Assembly (NCBI GenBank): GCA_963783145.1
Contig: CAWAMM010000001.1
Coordinates: forward strand, 610,050 to 674,049
From: DATGKG01 sp963783145
GTDB lineage: Bacteria; Desulfobacterota; Binatia; Binatales; Binataceae
Reading direction: 5' to 3'
DNA: 64,000 nucleotides
This document shows, piece after piece, positions 51,470 through 60,811 of the stretch; position 1 is the first letter of the stretch, and the number at the start of each line of letters is the position of its first letter. The notes beneath the pieces were generated by a model, which saw nothing but the letters and a program-made list of their open reading frames with translations, was not told where the DNA came from and searched no databases. Both the position numbers and the translations under genes were made by a program.

Positions 51470-51647
51470 CTCTGACGCCCCTCATCCAAGCCAAATCACA
51501 CCAAAAATTCCCAGAGTTTTCCAAGGATTTTGCGCTTTCGCCTTGGGAAGGTTTGGTCTCATTTGCGGCCGGTTCACGGACAATTCGCGGACAAATTCTC
51601 GTCGGGCAGATCGAATCTGTATGTGCCCGTCGCCCGGGAGAGTCTAT

Positions 51648-52316
51648 ATGGCCGCAAATCTCTACGTCGAGGCACGTCGCGAGTGGGATGAGCGTTACGC
51701 TGATCTCGTTCTCGGCAAACGCAACTGGCAAATAGCGGCCAGCGGGCTGCTTCTGCTCTCGCTTATTCTGGCGAGCGGAATCGTCTGGCTAATCAGCCGA
51801 AGCCGCTACATTCCATACGTCGTTGAAGTCGACAAACTCGGATACGCGCTCACGGCTCCGCAACCGCTCAGTCCATCCTCGGTTCCCGATGTAGCTGCGC
51901 GGATGCAGCGCTACGAAGTCGCAGCATTCATCCGCAACGCGCGGTCTGTCACGAGCGATCCGCAAGTCGAGCATCAGATGCTCAATTCGCTCCTAGCGCA
52001 CGCCCGTGGAGCGGCGGACAAATTCCTCGACGCTTACTACCACTCCGACAGCTTCACCCATAACCCATTCAAGCTTGCGGAGAAGCAAACCATCTCGACT
52101 CAGATCGATTCGATCCTTCAGCTCTCGCCCGCCAGCTACCAGGTGCGTTGGACGGAGCAGCCGCGCGATCTGAATGGAGTTGCGATCGCAGCGCCGACCC
52201 ATTGGGAAGCGGTGCTCCAAACTCAAATTTCCCCACCCAACTCTGACGACGCGATTGTGAGCAATCCCCTAGGGTTCTACGTGACCCAGATCAGCTGGAC
52301 CGAACAGCAGGAATAG
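51648..52316 (+). CDS. trbF: TrbF/VirB8 inner-membrane T4SS protein
   Basis: 222 residues from ATG 51648, with GGGAGAG upstream; the frame is open further back without a start signal. One N-terminal membrane helix (SGLLLLSLILASGIVWLI) is followed by YIPYVVEVDKLGYALT and the NTF2-like periplasmic domain (FLDAYYHSDSFTHNPF, SYQVRWTEQPRDL). VirB8-type proteins nucleate the T4SS core. It is the first gene inside the att site, followed by trbG after 23 bases. Confidence 0.9.
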   Translation: MAANLYVEARREWDERYADLVLGKRNWQIAASGLLLLSLILASGIVWLISRSRYIPYVVEVDKLGYALTAPQPLSPSSVPDVAARMQRYEVAAFIRNARSVTSDPQVEHQMLNSLLAHARGAADKFLDAYYHSDSFTHNPFKLAEKQTISTQIDSILQLSPASYQVRWTEQPRDLNGVAIAAPTHWEAVLQTQISPPNSDDAIVSNPLGFYVTQISWTEQQE

Positions 52317-52339
52317 TCGAGCGCAAGCGAGGAAGTGCG

Positions 52340-53287
52340 ATGAAGAAATTGCCCGAAGCAACCGTAGTGCTCGCACTCTTGCTAAGTGCATGCGCGAACC
52401 AGCAGCAGCCGCCCGCACCCCCACCCCTCAAGATAGTGGCAGAAGCGGCTCCTCATCCCGAGGCGACTACAACGCCGCCGACCGGAGCGCAGATCCTCGC
52501 GCAGCAGCCAGCGGACGTTCAGACGGCGCTCAAGGAGCATCAGCAAGACGGTAAATGGCGCGTCTACCGAACGGCAGAGCGCACGCTCTATCCATACAAC
52601 CAGGAGCCCGAGCCGACGATCGATTGCGCGCCGCTACGCACCACCGACATTCAGCTACAGCCGGGCGAAACGATCACCGATGTTGCGCTAGGAGACACGG
52701 AGCGCTGGATGGCGACGCCGGCAGCTTCTGGCGATCCGCTTAACGCGGTTCCACACCTTGCGGTGAAGCCGCAGATTCCCGGTATCGAAACCAACCTGAC
52801 GATCTACACAACCAGGCACATTTACCACCTGGTGCTGCGCTCGCGCGGGCACGCGATGCAGGAGGTGGAGTTCTACTATCCCGACGAGCTGTGCGCGGCG
52901 ATGAAGGATGCCGACATCGCTGCAACCAACGCAAAGCATGAAACGGTCGATTCGGCGGGTGATTCCGACGACACCGTCAAAGTCGCAAGGTTCGACCAAG
53001 GACAAATCAATTTCGCGTACACAGTCACAGGCCCAAGCGTTCCGTGGAAGCCGATCCGGGCCTTCGACGACGGCTCCCATGTTTATATCCAGATGCCCAC
53101 CGCGATGAAGTCGAGCGAGGCCCCCGCGCTGCTCATCAATGCAGGTAGCGGAACCCAAATGGTCAACTACCGGGTCAAGGGAAATTACTACGTCGTCGAT
53201 CGACTCTTTAGCGATGCGATTCTTATCGCTGGCGTCGGCCGTAGTCAGGACCGTGTGACGATCTCCAATTCAAGCGGAGTGAGGTAA
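52340..53287 (+). CDS. trbG: TrbG/VirB9 outer-membrane core lipoprotein
   Basis: 315 residues. VVLALLLSACANQQQ is a lipobox signal (LSAC). The middle has RTTDIQLQPGETITDVALGDTERW and HIYHLVLRSRG, and the C-terminus DDGSHVYIQMP and NYRVKGNYYVVDRLF, as in VirB9/TrbG. With TrbI and TrbF it forms the core channel; its C-terminal beta-domain binds the outer-membrane pore. Start ATG with a GAGGAAG. trbI follows five bases after the stop. Confidence 0.92.
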   Translation: MKKLPEATVVLALLLSACANQQQPPAPPPLKIVAEAAPHPEATTTPPTGAQILAQQPADVQTALKEHQQDGKWRVYRTAERTLYPYNQEPEPTIDCAPLRTTDIQLQPGETITDVALGDTERWMATPAASGDPLNAVPHLAVKPQIPGIETNLTIYTTRHIYHLVLRSRGHAMQEVEFYYPDELCAAMKDADIAATNAKHETVDSAGDSDDTVKVARFDQGQINFAYTVTGPSVPWKPIRAFDDGSHVYIQMPTAMKSSEAPALLINAGSGTQMVNYRVKGNYYVVDRLFSDAILIAGVGRSQDRVTISNSSGVR

Positions 53288-53292
53288 CTGCT

Positions 53293-54423
53293 ATGGCAAG
53301 CGTAGAAGTGATTCAGGAACAGGACGAACAGGAACAAGAGCACCTTGGCGGCGGGCGTTTCAATCGTCTTCTCGGAGTGGTTTTCGTGGCGCTCGCGATG
53401 TTGGGAGGAGTGGCGCTCGCGCTTGGGGTTCAGTCATCGGGAGCCCCCCAGAGCGCCGCCTCCGAGAAAGCGATCGAGGACCCAGGTTCTTCAACCCGAA
53501 ATCGTGGCGAGATTGAAGACCTCGCGGCGCATGGAGCGGAACCGCACGCCGCTCATACGGTCATTTCGACTGAACCGCTCATGCCCCTCTCGCCGCGCCA
53601 GGCTCAGCCTCCCGCACCAAAGAGCCCGAGCCGCTATGCGCAGTGGATCGAAGACAAATACATGAAGGCGCTCGAATCGCCGCAAATGCTTCAGGCATTT
53701 CACGGTGACAAAACTCTGGAGATAGCGAGTGCGAGAGGACAGCAGGGCGATTCATCCAGTCCGGGTAGTCCAAACGATCCGGCAATAGGACTTCATCCGG
53801 CAACTTCGCCGTACATGGTGACGGCGGGAAGCGTCATCCCCGCGATTCTGATCAGTGGCATCAATTCGGATCTGCCTGGTCCTATTCTCGCCCAAGTCAG
53901 TCAGAACGTCCTCGACAGTGCAGCTGCCAGATCGGTTCTGATCCCGCAAGGCAGTCGCCTCATCGGCGCCTATCAGAACGCTTCGTCGTACGGCCAGCAG
54001 CGGGTTCAAATCGCGTGGCAACGGATCGTATTCCCGAACACCTCAAGCATAAATCTGCCGCAAATGCCGGGCGCAGATCAGAGCGGCCACGCCGGCTTGT
54101 CGGATCAGGTCAACAACCACTACCTCACCACCTTCGGAACGGCCGCCGTGATGAGTCTGATCAGCGCGGGCCAGATGGTCGGACAGATCGCGACGCTTGG
54201 AGGCGGCGGCACATACGGACCGTACGGCTACTCCCAGCCGAATCAGTGGGCGATGGCCAGCATGACAGCGGGTTCAAGCGCCTCGGGACAATTCGGAGCG
54301 CTGGGTCAACAGATGATCGGGCAGGGATTGAATAGGCCGCCAACAATCGAAATCCGGCCCGGTTATCAGTTCGACGTGATGGTGACCCAAGACCTCGTGT
54401 TCCCCGGCCCATACAAAAAGTGA
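53293..54423 (+). CDS. trbI: TrbI/VirB10 core-channel protein
   Basis: 376 residues. A single membrane helix near residue 30 (VVFVALAMLGGVALALGV) is followed by a Pro/Ser-rich periplasmic linker. The VirB10 domain is clear: PYMVTAGSVIPAILISGINSDLPG, SVLIPQGSRLIGAYQ, RVQIAWQRIVFPN and the C-terminal RPGYQFDVMVTQDLVF. It spans both membranes and transmits ATPase energy to the pore. Length normal. Follows trbG by five bases. Confidence 0.94.
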   Translation: MASVEVIQEQDEQEQEHLGGGRFNRLLGVVFVALAMLGGVALALGVQSSGAPQSAASEKAIEDPGSSTRNRGEIEDLAAHGAEPHAAHTVISTEPLMPLSPRQAQPPAPKSPSRYAQWIEDKYMKALESPQMLQAFHGDKTLEIASARGQQGDSSSPGSPNDPAIGLHPATSPYMVTAGSVIPAILISGINSDLPGPILAQVSQNVLDSAAARSVLIPQGSRLIGAYQNASSYGQQRVQIAWQRIVFPNTSSINLPQMPGADQSGHAGLSDQVNNHYLTTFGTAAVMSLISAGQMVGQIATLGGGGTYGPYGYSQPNQWAMASMTAGSSASGQFGALGQQMIGQGLNRPPTIEIRPGYQFDVMVTQDLVFPGPYKK

Positions 54424-54451
54424 GTCCGCAATCCAATGAAGGAGAAATGAG

Positions 54452-54697
54452 ATGGGAGTTCTTAAACGCAAACAGGAAAGTGAGGCGATCACATTTAAGT
54501 TGCCCGCTGCATTAAAGCGCGAGATCGAATCGTTACGTAGTCGGGCCGAAGATGCGGGCTTCGATCTGGGCGAGACGATTACAGCGGCAATGTGGCGGCT
54601 CTGCAAACAGATAAAGGCCGAACTTGAGGGCGCGCCCCATTTGGGCCGGAAACTGAATGTGCGCGCGAGTGAGTCTTCAGCGGAGAAACTGCAATGA
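54452..54697 (+). CDS. DUF2274-like / ribbon-helix-helix accessory protein
   Basis: 81 residues, AAGGAG before the ATG. SEAITFKLPAALKREIESLRSRAE fits a ribbon-helix-helix or DUF2274 pattern, common directly after trbI in P-type T4SS loci. The remainder is helical and basic. Possibly a regulator of the transfer operon. Follows trbI by 28 bases. Confidence 0.7.
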   Translation: MGVLKRKQESEAITFKLPAALKREIESLRSRAEDAGFDLGETITAAMWRLCKQIKAELEGAPHLGRKLNVRASESSAEKLQ

Positions 54698-54879
54698 CGA
54701 TCATCAGGAATTTCTCAGCCGCTTTGCGGCGCGCGGAAAGACTGGATTCGGAGGGTGAGTTGGAAGGGGGTAAAGGCCGGTCGTTCGTAGAGCAAGATAA
54801 AGGACCTGCGGTACGGTGCGGCATTTTTGGCGGATTCTCCAACGAACTCACGGCCTTTCCCCCTCGGAGGCAGCCATGA
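54694..54879 (+). CDS. Small ORF in the transfer operon (61 aa)
   Basis: ATG overlaps the previous stop (ATGA) and the end overlaps the traF start region. The product is charged at the N-terminus (IIRNFSAALRRAERLDSEGE) and has no recognised domain. The tight overlaps suggest it could be translated, but the size and composition leave doubt. Confidence 0.35.
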   Translation: MTIIRNFSAALRRAERLDSEGELEGGKGRSFVEQDKGPAVRCGIFGGFSNELTAFPPRRQP

Positions 54880-55481
54880 TCAGCACACTGTACAGCACGG
54901 CAGAAAACCCCGCCGGATCGCTTGTTCAGCGCATTCGCCTTCAACACGTGGAGGGCGCTCGCGGACCCATCGGAGTTGTAGCGACAATTACGATTGTAGC
55001 AGTGCTTCTGATCGCAATCGGCAATGCGTTCGGCGTGCTGATTTCGAACACGGACAGCGCCGCTCCCGCGGGTGTCTATCGCGTTGTCGCAGGCAATTTC
55101 CAACGCGGCGAATTGGTCGCCGCGTGTTTGCCGCTTGCGATTGCCCAGGATGGCCTCGTGCGTGGCTATCTCGGCACAGGCGCGTGCGCCGGCGATGTCG
55201 AACCTGTCGGCAAGATCATAGGCGCTCTTCCGGGCGACATCGTGGAGATCGAACCGCGTTGGGTATCGGTGAACGGCGTGCGTTTTCAGCGCAGCGCGGT
55301 GGCCACGCGGGACAGCGCTGGCCGACCTCTTCCGCATGTCACGTGGGGAAGCCATCGAGTCGCATCCGGCCAGGTGTGGTTGTTCGGATTCAACGATCCC
55401 CGGAGTTGGGACTCGCGCTACTTCGGAGGGATCCCACTTGCGAACGTCCGAGGCGCAATCAAACCGGTCTTCGTCTGGTGA
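54876..55481 (+). CDS. traF: TraF-type conjugative signal peptidase (S26)
   Basis: 201 residues; ATG 54876 preceded by CGGAGG. One membrane helix (GVVATITIVAVLLIAIGNAFGVLI) is followed by NTDSAAPAGVYRV, with the nucleophile Ser, and EPVGKIIGALPGDIVEIEP, with the general-base Lys. WLFGFNDPRSWDSRYFG is the S26C C-terminal box. TraF matures (and in RP4 cyclises) the TrbC pilin encoded downstream. Its presence supports a working pilus line at least historically. Confidence 0.92.
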   Translation: MISTLYSTAENPAGSLVQRIRLQHVEGARGPIGVVATITIVAVLLIAIGNAFGVLISNTDSAAPAGVYRVVAGNFQRGELVAACLPLAIAQDGLVRGYLGTGACAGDVEPVGKIIGALPGDIVEIEPRWVSVNGVRFQRSAVATRDSAGRPLPHVTWGSHRVASGQVWLFGFNDPRSWDSRYFGGIPLANVRGAIKPVFVW

Positions 55482-55486
55482 ATGCC

Positions 55487-55897
55487 ATGAGCCGTAATGG
55501 AAACAACAATGGCAACAGTCACAGCCACGAGCAGGGACTCAGAGTCCATCATCTCGCCAACCTCGGCGGGTTGATTGCCCTGGCGGGGCTCGATCTTGAA
55601 CGGCCCGACTTTCTGTTGGGCGCGCTTCTCAGTGTGGCGCAGGAGGCCGGAAAACTCACCGCCGCTCAGCGGGCTCACGTCGCGGCAATCGGCGCGAAAA
55701 AGCTGGACGAGCGTGCGACCGGCAAGCGCGCGTGGAAGTCGTGGCGACGGGCGCAGGACCTTCACGCGATCACGCTCAGCAGTGCGCAGATGCGAGAGAT
55801 CATCGAGGCGCTCGGCGGACAGACACCGCAAAACCCGACCAGGCTGGTACTCGCGCTGACCGAGGCATTGACCGAGGTATGCGATGAAACCGCCTAG
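55487..55897 (+). CDS. traD: TraD conjugal transfer protein
   Basis: 136 residues. A Gly/Asn/Ser-rich start (NGNNNGNSHSHEQG) precedes HHLANLGGLIALAGLDLERPDFLLGALLSVAQ, a pattern of the small 'TraD' (not the coupling protein) of Mesorhizobium-type ICEs. A helical second half follows (AHVAAIGAKKLDERAT). Likely a relaxosome accessory. Overlaps the relaxase start by 14 bases. Confidence 0.75.
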   Translation: MSRNGNNNGNSHSHEQGLRVHHLANLGGLIALAGLDLERPDFLLGALLSVAQEAGKLTAAQRAHVAAIGAKKLDERATGKRAWKSWRRAQDLHAITLSSAQMREIIEALGGQTPQNPTRLVLALTEALTEVCDETA

Positions 55898-56918
55898 GTT
55901 CCTCCGCCAGAAAGAGGTGGATATCAAGCTCCGCCACGAACACGCCGAAAGTCCGCGCAAACTTGTGCCGTGGTGGGCTCGAGCATTGCGAAGGATCGGC
56001 ACGCGGCAGGGTCTTCGCCGTCAGCAACCGGGCGGGAGTCTCAGCGGTATGCGTGTCGCGCGAGTCCAGATCGCGGAGCCGCCGACATCTGCGCGGCGCA
56101 GCGTGGTCAAGGCGTCGTTCTCGCGCAACCGCCGAAGCGGTGCCTGGGCGGCACATGCGCGTTACCTCGCGCGGCCCGGAGCGCAGCAGGAGTTCGCCAA
56201 GGGTTTCGGATTCGACGCAGAGCGCGAAGACATCGATATGCTCGCGGTGGTCCGAGATTGGGAGAAGAACGACGAGCTCATGTGGCGATTCATCGTTTCG
56301 CCCGAAGACGCTGCTCGCCTCAATCTTCGTGACCACGTGCGAGATCTCGTCGGCCAGATGGAACGCGATCTTGGCACGCAGCTCGAATGGATCGCGATAG
56401 ATCACCACAACACCGACGACGCGCACGTTCATCTGCTGGTTCGCGGTGTTCGCGACAACGGCAGCGCGCTGGAGATCAATCGCGACTATCTGCGCTCGGG
56501 CATCCGCATCCGAAGCCAGGAATTCGCGACACGCGAATTGGGTCCACGGCTGGAGCCCGAGATTCTGAGGTCGCGCGAACTGGTTGTTCGCCGCGAGCAG
56601 TGGACCGAGATCGATCGCTCTCTTCAGCGAAAGGCGGACGGAAACGGACTCGTCTCCTATGATCACTTCCAGCCGCGCAGCGATGGCGCTCGCATTCGAG
56701 CCGAACAGGAAGTTGATCGTCTGCAGTTTCTCTCAGGGCTTGGACTCGCGAGCCGGGTAGACGAGCGAAGTTGGCAACTTGCCCACAACCATGAGCGCGA
56801 GTTGCGCGAGCGCCAGGTCTCGAAGGACGTGATCAAAAGCCGCGCGCAGAGCCAGCAGCGCGCAATCGATGGCGGAATGGATCGAGTTCGTGAACCGGGG
56901 AGCTATCGCAATGGCTGA
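55884..56918 (+). CDS. MobP-type relaxase (VirD2/TraI-like), short form
   Basis: 344 residues. VKASFSRNRRSGAWAAHARYLAR holds the candidate nicking Tyr; AIDHHNTDDAHVHLLVRG has His174, His175, His181 and His183 for the metal. YLRSGIRIRSQEFATRELGPR continues the relaxase core. Many relatives run past 600 residues (DUF3363); this one stops at about 340, so it lacks the long C-terminal part, or a stop has shortened it. It nicks oriT and leads the strand into the T4SS. Its last eight bases overlap traG. Confidence 0.88.
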   Translation: MKPPRFLRQKEVDIKLRHEHAESPRKLVPWWARALRRIGTRQGLRRQQPGGSLSGMRVARVQIAEPPTSARRSVVKASFSRNRRSGAWAAHARYLARPGAQQEFAKGFGFDAEREDIDMLAVVRDWEKNDELMWRFIVSPEDAARLNLRDHVRDLVGQMERDLGTQLEWIAIDHHNTDDAHVHLLVRGVRDNGSALEINRDYLRSGIRIRSQEFATRELGPRLEPEILRSRELVVRREQWTEIDRSLQRKADGNGLVSYDHFQPRSDGARIRAEQEVDRLQFLSGLGLASRVDERSWQLAHNHERELRERQVSKDVIKSRAQSQQRAIDGGMDRVREPGSYRNG

Positions 56919-58986
56919 ACAGCGTCCCTATCGAGTTCGAGGATTTTCAACCGATGCGAGACTGGCGCGTGCGAAGCGGCTGGCTATGGTTTCACTTGCG
57001 GGAGCTTTTCTCGCGATCAACTGGGTGACGACGCAGCATGCCGCCAGCGTGTTGCACGAAGCCCCGTGGCTGGGGTACCCAGCGTTTCATCTGAGAGGCC
57101 GAGCGTTCTATGCGCCTTGGTCTTGGATAATCTGGTGGGCGCGGTGGTACTGGGCGGCGCAGCTGAAGCCGTTTTGGGCGCAGAGCGCGCGCGAGGCGCT
57201 CTATCCGATGGCAGCCGTGACTGCCGTTTGTTGCTCGGCAATCGCGATGGTGCGGCACGGCTGGTTCACAAACGTGTCCGACCTTCACGGTTCGGCACGT
57301 TGGGCGACGAAAAGTGACCTGATAGCGGCTCGATTGATCGATCTGCGAAGACCGCTCCGGGTTCTAAGGCCAGTTGTGCGCCGGGCCGGAATCTATCTTG
57401 GCGTGTGGCAGCAGTGGGGACGAGCATCGTACATCCGCGATTGTGGTCCCGCTCACGTTCTGGTCTTCGCGCCAACCCGCAGCGGGAAGGGCGTCGGCAT
57501 CGTCGTTCCAACCTTGCTCACTTGGCCGCACTCCGTGCTCGTTCATGATCTCAAGGGCGAGAATTGGGCGCTCACCTCGGGGGCGCGCAAGCGCATGGGC
57601 CAGCTATGTCTCAAATTTGCACCAGCGTCACACGAGAGCGATAACGCACGCTACAACCCACTCTCGGAAGTCAGACTCCGCACCCCCAATGAGATTCGCG
57701 ATGTCCGCAACATCGTGCAGATGATCATCGATCCGGACGGGAAAGGACTTCCCGATCACTGGTCGCGCGAAGGCTCGGCATTCCTTACCGGAATGATCCT
57801 GGATCAGCTCTATACCGGAAGAGACAAAACTCTCTCCGGACTCGAAGGACGGCTCTGCGATCCGGGCCAGCCAATCGACGACACCATGCAGCAGATCATG
57901 CGAGGCGAGCACGATCCGTCGGCTGTATTGGGCTGGTGCGACTCTCGCGGCGTAGCAACAAAAACGCATCCGATCATAGCGCGCGCCATGCGAAGCATGC
58001 TCGACAAAAGCCCCAACGAAAGATCGGGCGTGATTTCAGAGGTGAAGGGATTCCTCGAGCTGTACCGCGATCCTGTCATTGCGGCGAATACGGCGGTCTC
58101 CGACTTTCGAATCACGGATCTGATGAATCACCAACGACCCGTATCGCTCTATATCGTTGTGCCGCTCGCCCACAAAAACAGCCTCAAACCGGTCATTCGC
58201 CTGATGCTCGGTCAGATTCTTCATCGTCTTACCGAACATCTGGAATTTCGGAATGGCCGCGCGGTTACAGGCTATCGCCATCGGCTGTTATTGATGATCG
58301 ACGAGTTCCCGAGCCTCGGACGGCTCGACGTATTTGCCGAATCCCTGTCGCTGGTCGCCGGCTACGGAATCAAAGCCTGCCTGATCGCGCAGGACTTGAG
58401 TCAGATCCACGCGGCCTATGGCCACGACGAAGCGATCACTTCCAACTGTCATACGCGCGTTGCGTTCGCGCCGAATCGAATCGAGACAGCAAGGCTGCTC
58501 TCGCAGATGACTGGGGAAACCACCGTACGCCATGCCCATCGAACCGTATCCAGTTCCGGCGCGAGCGTTTCTGAGCCGGAAGTGGCTAGGCCGTTGATCA
58601 CGCCGGACGAAGCGATGCGCCTTGGTGCCGACGAGGCGCTCATATTCACGAGCGGCAGGCCGGCCATTAGAGCTACGAAACTTCGGTACTACGCCGATCC
58701 GTCTTTCGAATGGCTTGCGCAGATCGCTCCGCCATCGAAGAGCGATCGAATCGAGTACGCATCCGAGCCCGTCGACGGCCCAGAGCAACCAAAAACCGGC
58801 ATGAAGAAAGACGCGTCGAGCGATTTGAACAGCGATCAGCAATCCCTTCGAGTTGTCAGCGGCAAGACTCGCCAGGTGAAGCCAGTGGCGGCGGAACAGC
58901 TCTCGTTTCTGAAATTCGCTGTCGAGAATGCGGGCGAGACTGCTGACGCGCCAAAAGAAGAAGACGTCAAGGAGAGACTACTGTGA
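56911..58986 (+). CDS. traG: TraG/VirD4 type IV coupling protein
   Basis: 691 residues from ATG 56911, with GGGGAG upstream. N-terminal membrane helices (LAMVSLAGAFLAINWV, YPMAAVTAVCCSAIAMV) precede LHGSARWATKSDL, Walker A FAPTRSGKGVGIVVPTLL, DLKGENW and Walker B LLMIDEFPSLGRLDVF. It is complete. It docks the relaxosome on the channel and pumps DNA. The C-terminal 80 residues are charged and variable. It overlaps both neighbours, so the transfer operon is coupled. Confidence 0.95.
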   Translation: MAEQRPYRVRGFSTDARLARAKRLAMVSLAGAFLAINWVTTQHAASVLHEAPWLGYPAFHLRGRAFYAPWSWIIWWARWYWAAQLKPFWAQSAREALYPMAAVTAVCCSAIAMVRHGWFTNVSDLHGSARWATKSDLIAARLIDLRRPLRVLRPVVRRAGIYLGVWQQWGRASYIRDCGPAHVLVFAPTRSGKGVGIVVPTLLTWPHSVLVHDLKGENWALTSGARKRMGQLCLKFAPASHESDNARYNPLSEVRLRTPNEIRDVRNIVQMIIDPDGKGLPDHWSREGSAFLTGMILDQLYTGRDKTLSGLEGRLCDPGQPIDDTMQQIMRGEHDPSAVLGWCDSRGVATKTHPIIARAMRSMLDKSPNERSGVISEVKGFLELYRDPVIAANTAVSDFRITDLMNHQRPVSLYIVVPLAHKNSLKPVIRLMLGQILHRLTEHLEFRNGRAVTGYRHRLLLMIDEFPSLGRLDVFAESLSLVAGYGIKACLIAQDLSQIHAAYGHDEAITSNCHTRVAFAPNRIETARLLSQMTGETTVRHAHRTVSSSGASVSEPEVARPLITPDEAMRLGADEALIFTSGRPAIRATKLRYYADPSFEWLAQIAPPSKSDRIEYASEPVDGPEQPKTGMKKDASSDLNSDQQSLRVVSGKTRQVKPVAAEQLSFLKFAVENAGETADAPKEEDVKERLL

Positions 58987-59426
58987 GGCGACAACTCACT
59001 GCCTATCTGAGTGAAGATGAGTTTCATCGGCTGCGTGATGAGGCCGACGAACGCGGCATTACCCTGTCGCGATACGTAAAGGAGCGTCTCTTTCAATCGG
59101 AGGCCGGTTCAGGTCTGACCTTTTCGGACGCCACACTGGCGGCGGCTGAAAAGCGAATCATTCAGGCCAGCCGCGCTTCCGCGGCGGAAACTCTGAAACC
59201 GCTAGCGCACCAACTAACTACCCTGCTCGCGATGATCGATCAGTTCGCCCTGAGCATGCTGAGCCATTTGCCCGAAATCCCCGAAGCGCAACGCAAGCAG
59301 GCGCTCGCTTCAGGCCAGCGGCGCCATCGCGGATTGCGAGCTGAAGTCGAGGAGACGCTGAAGCGGATGGAAGAGCCCATTCCGGCACCCAAAAGAAGCG
59401 CGGATCGAAATGGAGAGTCGGCATGA
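58983..59426 (+). CDS. Ribbon-helix-helix / MobC-like accessory protein
   Basis: 147 residues from a GTG overlapping the traG stop. RRQLTAYLSEDEFHRLRDEADERGITLSRYVKERLF is a CopG/MobC RHH with a long second helix. The rest is helical (AAAEKRIIQASRASAAETL). Such proteins sit between traG and trbB in this T4SS class and bind oriT or transfer promoters. Its stop overlaps the trbB start. Confidence 0.8.
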   Translation: MRRQLTAYLSEDEFHRLRDEADERGITLSRYVKERLFQSEAGSGLTFSDATLAAAEKRIIQASRASAAETLKPLAHQLTTLLAMIDQFALSMLSHLPEIPEAQRKQALASGQRRHRGLRAEVEETLKRMEEPIPAPKRSADRNGESA

Positions 59427-60412
59427 TTGCGGCACAGCAGATTCAGGAGCGACGTCTCGACGAACTGCTCCGAAGGCAGCTCGGCTCAAAAATCCTCGAT
59501 GCTATCGGCGATCCTCAAATCACCGAGATCATTGTCAATGAGGATGGGCGCGTCTGGTTCGAATCATACGGCAAGGGGATGCACGAAGCCGGTCTCCGCC
59601 TGTCCGCTTCGCAAGTGGAGAGTCTGATCGGAACCGTGGCCGCGTCGCTAGGCAGGGTGGCGAACAGTGACAGTCCAATCGTCGAAGGCGAGCTGTCCAT
59701 TGACGGCATTCGTTTCGAAGGCCTGCTTCCTCCAGTTGCTCGAAAGCCCTGTTGTGTGATGCGCAAGCCCGCCCACGTGCTTTACACGCTCGATGACTAC
59801 ATTCGCGACGGAATTCTCAAGAAGACCGATGCGCAGCTCTTGCGCGAGGCAATTGATCAACGCCTGAACGTCGTCGTCGCGGGCGGTACCGGCAGCGGAA
59901 AAACGACATTGGCGGGAGCGATGATCAATGAAATGGTCGAGCGCTCCGACCCGAACGAACGCTACGTGATCATCGAAGACACTCTCGAAATCCAGTGCCG
60001 CGCCCAGAATCTTGTTCAACTCCACACGGCGGAAGGCGCCGACATGACGCGCCTGGTTCGCACCACGATGCGGCTTCGACCCGACCGCATCATCATCGGC
60101 GAGGTGCGCGGGGCCGAGGCGCTCGCTTTGTTGAAGGCGTGGAACACCGGACATCCGGGCGGCGTCACAACCATTCATGCAAATAGTGCGCGGGCGGCTC
60201 TCACGCGACTTTCGAGCCTCGTGCAAGAGACTGGCGTTCCGCCTCAGCCTGAACTCATCGCGGAAACTGCCAATCTGCTGGTGTTCATCGTCCGTACACC
60301 GCAAGGACGAAAGATTACGGAGCTGGTTAGCGTCGAAAGATATGACGCAGCCAATGGATTCTCATTGAAAAACTTAAGCGCGCAGCAAGGACTCGGAGCC
60401 GTCACGGCGTGA
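59423..60412 (+). CDS. trbB: TrbB/VirB11 secretion ATPase
   Basis: 329 residues. ITEIIVNEDGRVWFESYGKG is the N-terminal domain. VVVAGGTGSGKTTLAGAMINEM (about residues 153-161) is Walker A. VIIEDTLEIQCRAQNLVQLH, RLRPDRIIIGEVRGAEALALLKAWNTGHPGG is the Asp and His box. It forms the hexameric motor of pilus assembly and export. Complete. Follows the RHH gene with a four-base overlap. Confidence 0.95.
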   Translation: MIAAQQIQERRLDELLRRQLGSKILDAIGDPQITEIIVNEDGRVWFESYGKGMHEAGLRLSASQVESLIGTVAASLGRVANSDSPIVEGELSIDGIRFEGLLPPVARKPCCVMRKPAHVLYTLDDYIRDGILKKTDAQLLREAIDQRLNVVVAGGTGSGKTTLAGAMINEMVERSDPNERYVIIEDTLEIQCRAQNLVQLHTAEGADMTRLVRTTMRLRPDRIIIGEVRGAEALALLKAWNTGHPGGVTTIHANSARAALTRLSSLVQETGVPPQPELIAETANLLVFIVRTPQGRKITELVSVERYDAANGFSLKNLSAQQGLGAVTA

Positions 60413-60443
60413 GTTTCATTCGATTGAGCAAGGAGGTTCGGAA

Positions 60444-60794
60444 ATGAAGTGGTTGAAAACATTCGACGCCAGGTTCGGAAAAAGGGCGAGCCAATTCGGT
60501 TACGCGTTCGGAATTCTGACGGTCGCATGGCCAGCGCGAGCGCTGGCTGCGGTCGCAGCCGGCGGTGCGCTACCGTGGGATGCTCCGCTCACTACTCTTC
60601 AGAACGATCTTCAAGGTCCGGTCGCTCACGCGATCACTACTGCCGCGGTCATCGGCACCGGGATCATGTGGTCGGTCAGCGAACACGGAACCGGCGTGCG
60701 GAAGATGTCCTCGCTTGCGTTCGGCGGCGCCTGTGCTCTCGGTGCCACGCAACTGATGACGACGCTCTTCCCGTTGGGCGGAGCACTCTTTTAG
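60444..60794 (+). CDS. trbC: TrbC/VirB2 pilin
   Basis: 116 residues, AAGGAGG before the ATG. A long signal region (FGYAFGILTVAWPARALA) precedes a mature piece with two membrane helices (AHAITTAAVIGTGIMWSV, SSLAFGGACALGATQLMTTLF) as in VirB2/TrbC. It is the major pilus subunit, cleaved and probably cyclised by TraF. Last intact gene before the damaged trbD. Confidence 0.85.
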   Translation: MKWLKTFDARFGKRASQFGYAFGILTVAWPARALAAVAAGGALPWDAPLTTLQNDLQGPVAHAITTAAVIGTGIMWSVSEHGTGVRKMSSLAFGGACALGATQLMTTLFPLGGALF

Positions 60795-60811
60795 GGAAGG
60801 AGGATCGGCTC

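Noticed and set aside
51423..51500. Complete tRNA-Lys gene
   Set aside because: The acceptor 5' strand, D arm and anticodon-stem partner are absent, so only the 3' half is present.
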